A DNA stretch of 33,612 nucleotides. It comes from Nitrosomonas sp. Nm166 (GTDB taxonomy: Bacteria; Pseudomonadota; Gammaproteobacteria; Burkholderiales; Nitrosomonadaceae). Within the stretch, counting starts at the first letter, position 1. Every line of letters begins with the position of its first letter. Positions 26,303 through 33,612 of this stretch are shown piece after piece. The stretch is from positions 1-33,612 of the forward strand of contig NZ_FONE01000041.1 in assembly GCF_900112825.1 (NCBI RefSeq), in the 5' to 3' direction. A model generated the notes under the pieces. That model saw nothing but the letters and a program-made list of their open reading frames with translations. It searched no databases and was not told the DNA's origin. The position numbers were made by a program, and so were the translations under genes.

Positions 26303-26344
26303 GGAAGTTGGCAATTCTACTATTTATAGTAACTTCCGTTTTTT
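26303..26344 (+). terminator. Terminator-like hairpin 135 bases before hpnH
   Basis: GGAAGTT (26303-26309) pairs with AACTTCC (26331-26337), an inner stem ACTA/TAGT (26319-26322 with 27-30 of the same block) stacks within it, and six T follow (26339-26344). This is a convincing intrinsic terminator shape on the + strand, lying in front of, not behind, the hopanoid genes, so it could end a small transcript or attenuate hpnH. Confidence 0.55.
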
Positions 26345-26479
26345 AATGCTTAATCTTCTTCATAAGTTCTTATTTATTCAATATTCAGATGAGCTTGGTT
26401 AATTTTTTCAGTGAGCTCTGTTTTTATTCTTAATAGTGTTGATCATTAACTTGCTTTGAAGCACTTTGGAGGTTTACCC

Positions 26480-27598
26480 ATGGGAGTTCCTTTACGTCAA
26501 CAGATTGCAGTTGGCAGTTATTTAATCAAACAAAAGCTAAAAGGGGTCAAAAAATATCCTTTAGTGCTAATGTTAGAGCCCTTGTTTCGCTGTAATCTGG
26601 CGTGTGCGGGGTGTGGAAAAATTGCGCACCCAGAAGAAATTCTCGATCAACGTCTTTCTTATGAAGAGTGCATGCAGGCCGTAGATGAATGCGGTGCGCC
26701 AATGGTTTCAATTCCAGGTGGTGAGCCGTTGATCCATAAAGATATGCCGCGAATTGTCGCGGGTATCGTCAAACGCAAAAAATATGTCTATTTATGCACC
26801 AATGCATTATTGTTAAAGAAAAAAATTGACGACTATACTCCATCGCCTTATTTAACCTTCTCAATTCATCTGGACGGCATGAAGGAACGTCACGACGCCT
26901 CAGTTTGTCAGGAAGGTGTTTTTGACCGAGCGATTGAAGCGATAAAACTGGCGCTGGATAAAGGTTTCAGGGTTACAGTGAACTGCACATTGTTTCAGGG
27001 TGAAACACCGCAGGATGTGGCTGAATTTCTGGATTATGTGATGGAATTAGGTGTTGAAGCGGCGACAATCGCTCCAGGGTTTAGTTATGAGAAAGCACCT
27101 CAGCAAGATGTTTTTATAAAAAGTCAGGATACCAAGATATTATTTCGCGGCATTTTTGAGCTAGGCAGGAAATTGAAGCGGAAATGGAGACTGAATCACT
27201 CAGCGCTGTATTTAGATTATCTGGCAGGAAATCAAGATTATAAATGTACGCCATGGGGTAACCCGACACGCAATGTATTTGGCTGGCAAAAGCCTTGTTA
27301 TTTATTATCCGATGAAGGATACGCAAAAACCTTCAAAGAACTTCTTGAAGATACACCTTGGGAAAAATACGGTACCGCAAATAATCCCAAATGCGCTCAA
27401 TGCATGGCCCACTGTGGTTATGAAGCAACCGCAGTGGAAGATTCGCTGAGACATCCATGGAAAGCGCTGATTACCTCTCTGAGGGGACCTAGAACTACAG
27501 GCCCCATGGTAGCCGAGCCGACTCCAAAATGGGCCACGGAAGAAAACAAAACACCCAAGAAACTCACTGACATACCCGTGACATTGATTAACAAGTAA
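26480..27598 (+). CDS. hpnH: Hopanoid radical SAM protein HpnH (adenosylhopane synthase)
   Basis: HpnH joins the 5'-deoxyadenosyl group of S-adenosylmethionine to diploptene, the first step to C35 side-chain hopanoids. From the ATG at 26480 it has 372 residues. The radical-SAM cluster motif is Cys38-x3-Cys42-x2-Cys45 (FRCNLACAGCGK), followed by SIPGGEPLIH and, near the C-terminus, a second cysteine group CAQCMAHCGYE. The N-terminus MGVPLRQQIAVGSYLIKQKL matches the family. I rejected an upstream in-frame TTG because GGAGG sits correctly before this ATG. hpnB, hpnM and hpnN follow on the same strand; the cyclase and other hpn genes are not in this window. Confidence 0.96.
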   Translation: MGVPLRQQIAVGSYLIKQKLKGVKKYPLVLMLEPLFRCNLACAGCGKIAHPEEILDQRLSYEECMQAVDECGAPMVSIPGGEPLIHKDMPRIVAGIVKRKKYVYLCTNALLLKKKIDDYTPSPYLTFSIHLDGMKERHDASVCQEGVFDRAIEAIKLALDKGFRVTVNCTLFQGETPQDVAEFLDYVMELGVEAATIAPGFSYEKAPQQDVFIKSQDTKILFRGIFELGRKLKRKWRLNHSALYLDYLAGNQDYKCTPWGNPTRNVFGWQKPCYLLSDEGYAKTFKELLEDTPWEKYGTANNPKCAQCMAHCGYEATAVEDSLRHPWKALITSLRGPRTTGPMVAEPTPKWATEENKTPKKLTDIPVTLINK

Positions 27599-27653
27599 AC
27601 AGATAGAGAAAGCGTCGATATTTTTTTAGAATCAACTGTAAACAAGCGCGACA

Positions 27654-28772
27654 GTGGAATACCTGCCTTTTTTCGGTGCTATATGCTGGTGGTCACTAAT
27701 TCTGCTTCCATGGCGCCCTTGGAGTACTCGCGAAAAAATAGAAGCTAGTGCCCCTGAAAGCTCCCGTGCTGCGCTGAGTGACATTACAGTATTGATTCCG
27801 GCACGTAATGAAGGCCTTTATATTCAACCCACTCTCAGCGGGGTAAGGGCGCAAGGTCAGATCGCGTGTGTCATCGTCATAGATGATCAGTCTGTTGATG
27901 ATACGGCTGAACAAGCTAGAAAGTGCGGTGCGAAGATCATAACCGGAACTTCGCCACCTGCTGGATGGAGTGGGAAGTTATGGGCGCTTGAACAGGGACT
28001 GAAGGAAGTTAGAACACCCTATACGTTATTGCTGGATGCTGATATTGAGTTAGCACCTGGGATTGTGGCTGAATTGCGGCAGAAAGCGCGTATTGAAAAT
28101 CTGGCGCTAGTATCGTTGATGGCTGAGCCGCCGATGAAGAATTTTATTGAATGCTTACTGATGCCTGCTTTTATATTTTTCTTTAAATTGCTTTATCCTT
28201 TTGGCTTGGCAAATAAGCCAGCGTCACGTATTGCCGCCGCAGCCGGTGGCTGTATTTTGGTAGAAACTCGAGCATTGCGCTCAGTAGGTGCTTTTGTCAA
28301 TCTGCATGATGCCCTGATTGATGATTGCACTTTAGCAGTGCGTATCAAGCGTGCAGATTTACGTACCTGGATTGGACTCAGCCATGCAGCCCGTAGTCAT
28401 CGTGGTTACCAAACGTTAAAGCCCATCTGGGAAATGGTGGCGCGCACGGCTTATACGCAATTAAGATACTCACCCATTTTGCTTGCCATCTGTACATTGA
28501 TCATGGTATCCATGTTCTGGGCAGCGCCATTTGGATTTTTGTTGCTACCTGCTCAAGAAATTTATATAGTAAGTAGTCTGGCATGGATAGCGATGTTTTT
28601 TGCTTATATGCCCACTCTAATTTATTATCAACGTTCTCCACTTTGGGGGCTGGCATTGCCTATCATTGGTACTTTGTACCTTGCTATGACTTGGACATCA
28701 GCGTTACGATATTGGCGTGGAGAACGTGCTTGGTGGAAAGACCGTCGATATGAAAGCAAAACTAACAATTAA
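27654..28772 (+). CDS. hpnB: Hopene-associated glycosyltransferase HpnB
   Basis: A family 2 glycosyltransferase tied to hopanoid clusters; its acceptor is not established. The 372-residue product has an N-terminal membrane segment, the GT-A core TVLIPARNEG (about 45-54), the HpnB-typical PPAGWSGKLWALEQG, the metal-binding LLLDADIELAPG, and two or three C-terminal membrane helices (ILLAICTLIMVSMFW onward). The start is GTG at 27654 without a good ribosome site; an in-frame stop lies just upstream, so it cannot start much earlier. It lies 55 bases after hpnH and overlaps hpnM by 23 bases. HpnI is the main alternative, but the GWSGKLWA stretch favours HpnB. Confidence 0.9.
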   Translation: MEYLPFFGAICWWSLILLPWRPWSTREKIEASAPESSRAALSDITVLIPARNEGLYIQPTLSGVRAQGQIACVIVIDDQSVDDTAEQARKCGAKIITGTSPPAGWSGKLWALEQGLKEVRTPYTLLLDADIELAPGIVAELRQKARIENLALVSLMAEPPMKNFIECLLMPAFIFFFKLLYPFGLANKPASRIAAAAGGCILVETRALRSVGAFVNLHDALIDDCTLAVRIKRADLRTWIGLSHAARSHRGYQTLKPIWEMVARTAYTQLRYSPILLAICTLIMVSMFWAAPFGFLLLPAQEIYIVSSLAWIAMFFAYMPTLIYYQRSPLWGLALPIIGTLYLAMTWTSALRYWRGERAWWKDRRYESKTNN

Positions 28773-29382
28773 ATTGCTAAGGTGGTGCCTGATACTGGTG
28801 ATGCTGTTACCCATCAGTATGGCATTGCGTGCGTCCGACTCAGCATCCGATAGTCCAGAACAGGTGATACAGAAGTTACAATCATCCTTACTTCAAGTTA
28901 TGCGTGAAGGTGAACAGCTAGGTTATGAAGGGCGATACAAATTTCTGGAACCTGTGGTTGAGCAATCTCACGATATTGAATTAATTATTAAAACAATACT
29001 CGGTGCAACATATTGGTCACAATTAGATAAAGAACAAAAAAATCTGGTTATCGATACATTCCGCCAGCTTAGCATTGCTACCTATGCAGGCCGATTCAAT
29101 CGATATGAGGGAGAGCAATTCGAAGTTATTGAGCAACGAGCTTTGCCGCATGAACAAACACTGGTGCGAAGCCAATTAACTAAATCGGATGGCGGTACCG
29201 TAAATTTTGATTATGTGCTACATCAAACAGAAGGCCGTTGGCGTATTGTCAATATTTTATTTGATGGCGTGAGTGATCTTGCGATAAAGCGTGGAGAGTA
29301 TCGCGCAATTATGCAGCGGGATGGTTTCCAAGCCCTGATTGAGTCGCTTAAGGAAAAGATTGCTCTGACTCGGCAGAATTAA
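28750..29382 (+). CDS. hpnM: Hopanoid-associated periplasmic lipid carrier HpnM (MlaC-like)
   Basis: An MlaC/toluene-tolerance Ttg2D family protein thought to shuttle lipid across the periplasm; in hopanoid clusters it is HpnM and works beside HpnN. From the ATG at 28750 (210 residues) it has a signal peptide (basic start, LRWCLILVMLLPISMALRAS) and the domain from about residue 38: GYEGRYKFLEPVVEQSHDIE, TFRQLSIATYAGRFNRY, and WRIVNILFDGVSDLAIKRGE. The frame is open 11 codons further upstream, but that start would place charged residues before the signal. It overlaps the end of hpnB by 23 bases. Confidence 0.93.
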   Translation: MKAKLTIKLLRWCLILVMLLPISMALRASDSASDSPEQVIQKLQSSLLQVMREGEQLGYEGRYKFLEPVVEQSHDIELIIKTILGATYWSQLDKEQKNLVIDTFRQLSIATYAGRFNRYEGEQFEVIEQRALPHEQTLVRSQLTKSDGGTVNFDYVLHQTEGRWRIVNILFDGVSDLAIKRGEYRAIMQRDGFQALIESLKEKIALTRQN

Positions 29383-29421
29383 TAAGATAATTGCCTTTCC
29401 TCCCAAAGGGATTTCATAAGC

Positions 29422-32085
29422 GTGGAAAAATTGCACAGTAGTAGCTATCGTTTTTTTGCGCGCTGGGCCGATTTCTGCTACCAAAACGCTATCTGGGTTA
29501 TTCTAACCCTATCAGTACTTACTGCGCTGAGTACGATTTATACGGTTAATAATCTCGGAGTGCATACGGATACGACGGATATGCTCTCTGAAGATGTCCC
29601 CTTTCGCGCAAATCATATCCGTTATAAAAAATCATTTTCCCAATATGAAGACACGTTATTGCTGGTACTGGATGCGCCTACTCCTGAACAAACGCATTCA
29701 GCGGCTAAACGTCTTGCCACTTATCTGGCAGAAAATAACGCTCAGTTTCCGAACACTTATTATTTGAGTGGAGAGCCTTTCTTTGAGCAAAATGGCCTGC
29801 TTTTCAAGAGCATATCTGAATTAGGCCATATTACCGATCATTTGGCAGCGGCACAGCCACTGGTTGTCCGTATCGCGGAAAATCCCACACTCTATACTTT
29901 TTCTTCCATTCTTGCGGAAGCTATTGATGAATTACGGACTGGCCGTACGTTAGAACTGGAACCCGTGTTGAATGGCGTCAGTGCAACAATGGATGCCCGG
30001 CTTGCCGGCAAACCCCGTGCGCTATCATGGCAGGCATTATTGAGCGGTGAAGCACAAAAAGAAACTTATCAAGAATTCCTGGTAGTAAAGCCCAAGCTTG
30101 ATTATTCCCAGATATTTGCGGCTGAAGAACCGATCAAATTAATCCGCACGGCTGCACAGGATATGGGTTTGACTGCGGATGCTGCTGAGAAATTGCGTAT
30201 TACTGGCGATGTGGCGTTAGCCTACGATGAACTGATCAGTGCGATGTACGGGGCTCAAGAGTCTGGATTATTGGCATTAGTAGCCGTAGCTGGCGTGTTA
30301 TTCGTCGCACTGCGTTCTGCTGGAGCAGTGCTAATCGTGATACTGAGTCTGATGGTCGGATTATTATTGACAGCAGCATTTGCTACCGTTGCTGTAGGGT
30401 ATTTAAATTTGATTTCGATCGCTTTTGCTGTGTTATATATCGGCCTTGGAGTTGATTATGCCATCCATTTTTTATTGCGACATGAAGAACTGAGGAAGCC
30501 TGATCAATCGGTTGCAGAGGCGTTATATAAAGCGGGCGGTGATATGGGACAATCACTGCTGATTTGTGCGATCACTACCGCCATTGGCTTCTATGCTTTT
30601 ATGCCAACAACTTATCGCGGTGTTGCGGAGTTAGGCTTGATTTCAGGTACCGGCATGATAATCAGCTTTTTGATTACCATGATACTGATTCCCGCCTTGC
30701 AAAGGTTTTTCCCAACCAAGCCTAGAAAATCTTCAGTTTCGATTAAGACAATCAATCGCATTCTGGATCTGCCCAGGCATTGGCGTAAACTGATATGTGG
30801 TATAACAATCACTGCGATTGTGATTTGTGCCATAGCGCTACCGCAAATTAGGTTTGACTATAATTTGCTGAATTTGAATAATCCACGTGCAGAGTCAGTC
30901 CAGACTTTTCAGGAGCTATTAAAGAGCACGGAAGATTCGCCTTGGCATATCGATATATTGGCTGATAATTTGCAGGAAGCAGAACAGATTGTACGACGTC
31001 TTGAAGCATTGCCGGAAGTCGATAAAGTAATCAGTATTCTTGATCTAGTACCTCAAGAACAGGAAGCAAAAAGTCTTCTGATAGAGGAAATGGCAATGAC
31101 GCTAGGTCCCATTTTCTTTTCCCCGGCAGCATCTCAGTCTGAGGATCGTCATACTGTTGCAGAGCAACGAATGGCATTGGAAAAATTATACAAGGCATTA
31201 AATCAGTTTATTGCCGAACAGCCAGCACATGCTGCGATAGCTTCTGCCCACAAGCTGCATTCTTCACTTTCAGATCTGCTGGCACGTTTAGAGAAGAGTA
31301 CGAAAGATAATGATCAACAGGAAGAGCAATTATTACATGCGCTAGGTAGCGATTTACTCAGTTTGCTGCCCGATTCTATCAAGCGTCTGCAACAGACACT
31401 GGAAGCAAAACCATTTACACAGCAAGACTTGCCAGTCACCGTAAGCTCGCACTGGCATAGTCCAGATGACACTTACCGCATTGCGGTTTATCCCTCGGAA
31501 AATATTAATGACAACGATGCATTGCGCAGATTTGTGCATGCAGTTCAGAAAATAGCACCTACTGCTACCGGCGCGCCGGTGATTAGCCTGGAGGCGGGTG
31601 AAGCCGTGGTGGATGCGTTTATCCATGCTTTTTCCTTGGCACTGCTGGGTGTGATATTCACCCTATGGATGATGCTAAGAAGTATTACTGCCGCCCTGCT
31701 GGTATTAATACCTCTTCTGCTGGCGACTTTATTTACAGGTGCTTGTACGGTCCTGCTAGCGCTGCCATTCAATTTTGCCAATATCATCGCTTTGCCCTTA
31801 TTGCTGGGCATTGGGATCGACAGCAGCTTGCACATGGTGCACAGAAGCCGCCATACCGGCATCGTGTATGAGAATTTATTGCATACCAGTACAGCGCGTG
31901 CCATTTTTTATAGCGCATTAACGACGTTGGCGGGTTTTGGCAGCCTGGTATTTTCCTCTCATCAAGGTACTGCCAGCATGGGATTGCTGCTGACAATCGG
32001 TTTATTTCTGACGCTGATTTGTGTGCTGATTATTCTGCCGGTTTTGTTGCAATCGACGGGTAAAAAGAAACAAAGCATTATTTAA
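29422..32085 (+). CDS. hpnN: Hopanoid transporter HpnN (RND superfamily)
   Basis: HpnN is an MMPL/RND-type inner-membrane protein that moves hopanoids toward the outer membrane. At 887 residues it has the usual layout: one helix near the N-terminus (ILTLSVLTALSTIY), a large periplasmic domain, five helices (about 275-430, including ISIAFAVLYIGLGVDYAIHF with the GxxxDY-like motif), another helix near 455, a second periplasmic domain, and a final five-helix group (FANIIALPLLLGIGIDSSLH). It starts at GTG 29422, 39 bases after hpnM, and is the last hpn gene here. No clear terminator lies in the 128 bases after it. Confidence 0.95.
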   Translation: MEKLHSSSYRFFARWADFCYQNAIWVILTLSVLTALSTIYTVNNLGVHTDTTDMLSEDVPFRANHIRYKKSFSQYEDTLLLVLDAPTPEQTHSAAKRLATYLAENNAQFPNTYYLSGEPFFEQNGLLFKSISELGHITDHLAAAQPLVVRIAENPTLYTFSSILAEAIDELRTGRTLELEPVLNGVSATMDARLAGKPRALSWQALLSGEAQKETYQEFLVVKPKLDYSQIFAAEEPIKLIRTAAQDMGLTADAAEKLRITGDVALAYDELISAMYGAQESGLLALVAVAGVLFVALRSAGAVLIVILSLMVGLLLTAAFATVAVGYLNLISIAFAVLYIGLGVDYAIHFLLRHEELRKPDQSVAEALYKAGGDMGQSLLICAITTAIGFYAFMPTTYRGVAELGLISGTGMIISFLITMILIPALQRFFPTKPRKSSVSIKTINRILDLPRHWRKLICGITITAIVICAIALPQIRFDYNLLNLNNPRAESVQTFQELLKSTEDSPWHIDILADNLQEAEQIVRRLEALPEVDKVISILDLVPQEQEAKSLLIEEMAMTLGPIFFSPAASQSEDRHTVAEQRMALEKLYKALNQFIAEQPAHAAIASAHKLHSSLSDLLARLEKSTKDNDQQEEQLLHALGSDLLSLLPDSIKRLQQTLEAKPFTQQDLPVTVSSHWHSPDDTYRIAVYPSENINDNDALRRFVHAVQKIAPTATGAPVISLEAGEAVVDAFIHAFSLALLGVIFTLWMMLRSITAALLVLIPLLLATLFTGACTVLLALPFNFANIIALPLLLGIGIDSSLHMVHRSRHTGIVYENLLHTSTARAIFYSALTTLAGFGSLVFSSHQGTASMGLLLTIGLFLTLICVLIILPVLLQSTGKKKQSII

Positions 32086-32213
32086 CCCAAGAACTGTATA
32101 TTTTGTTTAGTTGCAATTTCTTTAGGAATCTTAGACAGAAGCCGGAAGCGGAATAAGGTTGTACAAAGTCATCAACTAAATTGTATTTGAGCAGGGAAAA
32201 AGGGGTGCCATCG

Positions 32214-33470
32214 ATGACACAGCAGCTTCTGACGCCGCATCAGAGTCAGTACTACGCCTGGCTGTTACTCGGCGTGCTGCGGGCGGCACCGTGGAGTCGC
32301 TGGCATCTACTCTGGTTGACTCCCAGGTTGACCTCAATCCTCATCAAGTAGAAGCGGCATTGTTTGCCTGCCGTAATCCCCTTTCACGCGGCGTGATCCT
32401 TGCCGACGAAGTTGGTTTGGGTAAAACCATCGAAGCGGGATTGGTCATCTCGCAACGCTGGGCCGAGCGCCGCCGCCGTATTTTAATCATCGTCCCGGCA
32501 AACTTGTGCAAGCAATGGCATCAGGAACTACTGGATAAGTTCAGCTTGCAAAGTCTGATCCTGGAAACAAAAAGCTATAACGCAATCCGCAAACAAACAG
32601 ACCGGAACCCGTTTGAGTATGGTTCCGGCCCGGTCATCTGCCTATCAGTTTGCGAAAGCCAAGGCCGATGATATCAAGAATATCGAATGGAATCTGGTTG
32701 TGCTCGACGAAGCCCACCGGATGCGCAACGTCTACAAAACCCGCAATGTCATCGCCAAGACGATCAAAGAGGCACTGGCGCATGTTCACTCCAAGATACT
32801 GCTGACCGCAACACCGCTGCAAAACTCCCTGCTGGAGCTCTACGGCCTCATCAGCATGATCGATGATCGTGTATTCGGGGACATCGACAGCTTCCGCACG
32901 CAATTCACCGCTTCGGGTAAAAATCAAAACTTCGCCAATTTGCGCGATCGCCTGGCTCCGGTTTGCAAACGCACCTTGCGCAAGGAAGTGCAACCCTACG
33001 TCTCATACATCACCCGTAAGGCCATCGTCGAGGAATTCACGCCATCCTCTGAAGAGCAGGAGTTATCCAGGCTCGTTGCGGACTACCTGCGGCGTCCAAA
33101 CCTTAAGGCGCTACCCGATGGACAGCGGCAACTGATCTCCCTGGTGCTGTGGAAACTGCTGGCATCGTCCACATACGCGATAGCCGGTGCGCTGAATACC
33201 ATGGCAAACCGTCTTCAAGAAGTATTGAATGATGCAGTCAATCTCCCCGATCTGGCCGAGGAACTGGATGAGGATTATGGATCGCTGGACGAAACTGCCG
33301 ACGAATGGAACGATCAAGCGAATGATGCATCGCCTTCCGTACGTAACGAACGCGAAGCTATTGCACAGGAAATTTCGGATTTGCAGCATTTTAAAACATT
33401 GCGGCTGGTATTCGCGACAACGCCAAGGGCAAAGCGTTGCTCACTGCGCTAGCCCCAATATTGCACGAAG
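32214..33470 (+). pseudogene. Frameshifted and truncated SNF2-family DEAD/DEAH helicase
   Basis: The N-terminal part of a SNF2-type helicase, broken by at least three frameshifts. The reading starts at the ATG at 32214 (MTQQLLTPHQSQYYAWLL), loses one base near 32270, continues in a second frame with Walker A GVILADEVGLGKTIEAGL, shifts back near 32640 (two bases missing), gives DEAH box VVLDEAHRMRN and motif III LLTATPLQNSLLELYG, then shifts again near 33405 into IRDNAKGKALLTALAP. The protein is then cut off by the insertion sequence, so the whole C-terminal helicase lobe is missing from this window. The region is visibly more GC-rich than the hpn genes. Such proteins often sit in defence or genomic islands, so this is probably a decayed acquired gene. 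Sequencing error alone is unlikely to explain three shifts, but cannot be ruled out. Confidence 0.85.
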
Positions 33471-33474
33471 GTAA

Positions 33475-33503
33475 GTGGCAATTCCCAAATAATTCTTTAT
33501 AAT
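33475..33503 (+). promoter_or_regulatory. Likely transposase promoter inside the IS
   Basis: A perfect -10 hexamer TATAAT (33498-33503) lies 17 bases after GTGGCA (33475-33480), which matches the -35 consensus at four of six bases. Transcription would begin near 33510, after the left arm of the inverted repeat and about 30 bases before the GTG start of the transposase. Confidence 0.5.
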
Positions 33504-33540
33504 TCAGTTACCTACGTCGAATAAAGAAAAGGAATTGCCA
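33476..33540 (+). repeat. 10-bp inverted repeat covering the transposase ribosome binding site
   Basis: TGGCAATTCC (33476-33485) and GGAATTGCCA (33531-33540) are exact inverted repeats. The right arm contains the GGAA ribosome binding site and ends directly at the GTG start codon. In any RNA that contains both arms, the site would be locked in a stem. Confidence 0.6.
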
Positions 33541-33612
33541 GTGACAAAGTGTACCCATAAATCATTTAATTTTCCAGGTGTAAAAAAGCGTACTGTTGAA
33601 GTAAATTTCCAG
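33541..33612 (+). CDS. IS1380-family transposase, N-terminal fragment
   Basis: Twenty-four codons from a GTG at 33541 to the end of the window: MTKCTHKSFNFPGVKKRTVE and four more residues. The F-x-F/P-x-x-x-K/R-R-x-V-E-V-x-F pattern is how many IS1380-family DDE transposases begin. An AAGGAA site lies 8-13 bases upstream. The catalytic region is outside the window, so the family call rests on this short N-terminus. Confidence 0.65.
   Translation, partial: MTKCTHKSFNFPGVKKRTVEVNFQ

Larger units (their letters stand above)
26054..26479. other. About 400-base structured region between the lipoprotein gene and hpnH
   Basis: No gene is visible here. The stretch contains three separate inverted repeats, listed individually (26084-26114, 26222-26246, 26303-26344), of which the last has a T-run. 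hpnH translation starts at 26480 with a GGAGG site 7 bases upstream. The region could hold the lipoprotein terminator plus an hpnH leader or a small RNA. Confidence 0.5.
33471..33612 (+). mobile_element. Left end of an IS1380-family insertion sequence (partial)
   Basis: The element begins somewhere between about 33455 and 33475, where similarity to the helicase frame stops, and runs off the right edge of the window. The exact left terminal repeat and target duplication cannot be set from one end. Within it are a promoter-like sequence, a 10-bp inverted repeat and the start of the transposase. Confidence 0.65.

Noticed and set aside
33361..33490. Programmed frameshift in the helicase gene
   Set aside because: Three separate shifts in different directions, no slippery sequence seen, and a missing C-terminal half fit decay better than recoding.

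Overview
The window looks like a chromosomal segment of a Gram-negative, flagellated, hopanoid-making betaproteobacterium. A Nitrosomonas-like member of the Nitrosomonadales is my best guess. It rests on the fliF-to-fliR gene order, moderate AT-rich composition, hopanoid genes and protein flavour; no taxonomic marker gene is present, so this is inference.

Layout. (1) 98-127: terminator of a gene entering from the left. (2) 141-1982 (-): a 613-residue Ala/Glu/Arg-rich coiled-coil protein built of 39 gapless 14-residue units. (3) 2191-13318 (-): a complete, tightly packed fliF-G-H-I-J-K-L-M-N-O-P-Q-R flagellar operon (basal body MS ring, switch, export ATPase, hook-length control, export gate). 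(4) 13563-16471 (+): divergently transcribed fleS-fleR, a sensor kinase and sigma-54 activator pair for flagellar genes, followed by fliE. (5) 16512-18362 (-): a YheS-type ABC-F ATPase. (6) 18727-22942 (+): fatty-acyl-AMP ligase, NAD-dependent epimerase/reductase, acyl carrier protein and a serine palmitoyltransferase-like PLP enzyme. The same four protein types make the long-chain base of Caulobacter sphingolipids. (7) 23004-25287: an unrecognised probable exported protein, a poorly coding stretch, and a stand-alone FAD/NAD oxidoreductase of the type fused to SelD elsewhere. (8) 25499-26053: a lipoprotein with a peptidoglycan-binding domain. (9) 26480-32085 (+): hopanoid genes hpnH, hpnB, hpnM and hpnN, preceded by about 400 bases rich in inverted repeats. 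(10) 32214-33470: a multiply frameshifted SNF2 helicase pseudogene, more GC-rich than its surroundings, cut short by the left end of an IS1380-family element whose transposase start is the last thing in the window.

How it fits together. FleS/FleR probably switch on middle/late flagellar genes, including the basal-body operon beside them. The right half is about the outer envelope. One operon probably makes a sphingoid base, another makes and exports hopanoids, and between them lie an envelope lipoprotein and an exported protein. The pairing of a putative sphingolipid operon with hopanoid synthesis and transport, the exact 14-residue-repeat protein next to the flagellar operon, and the self-protecting 5' end of the insertion sequence are the observations most worth following up.
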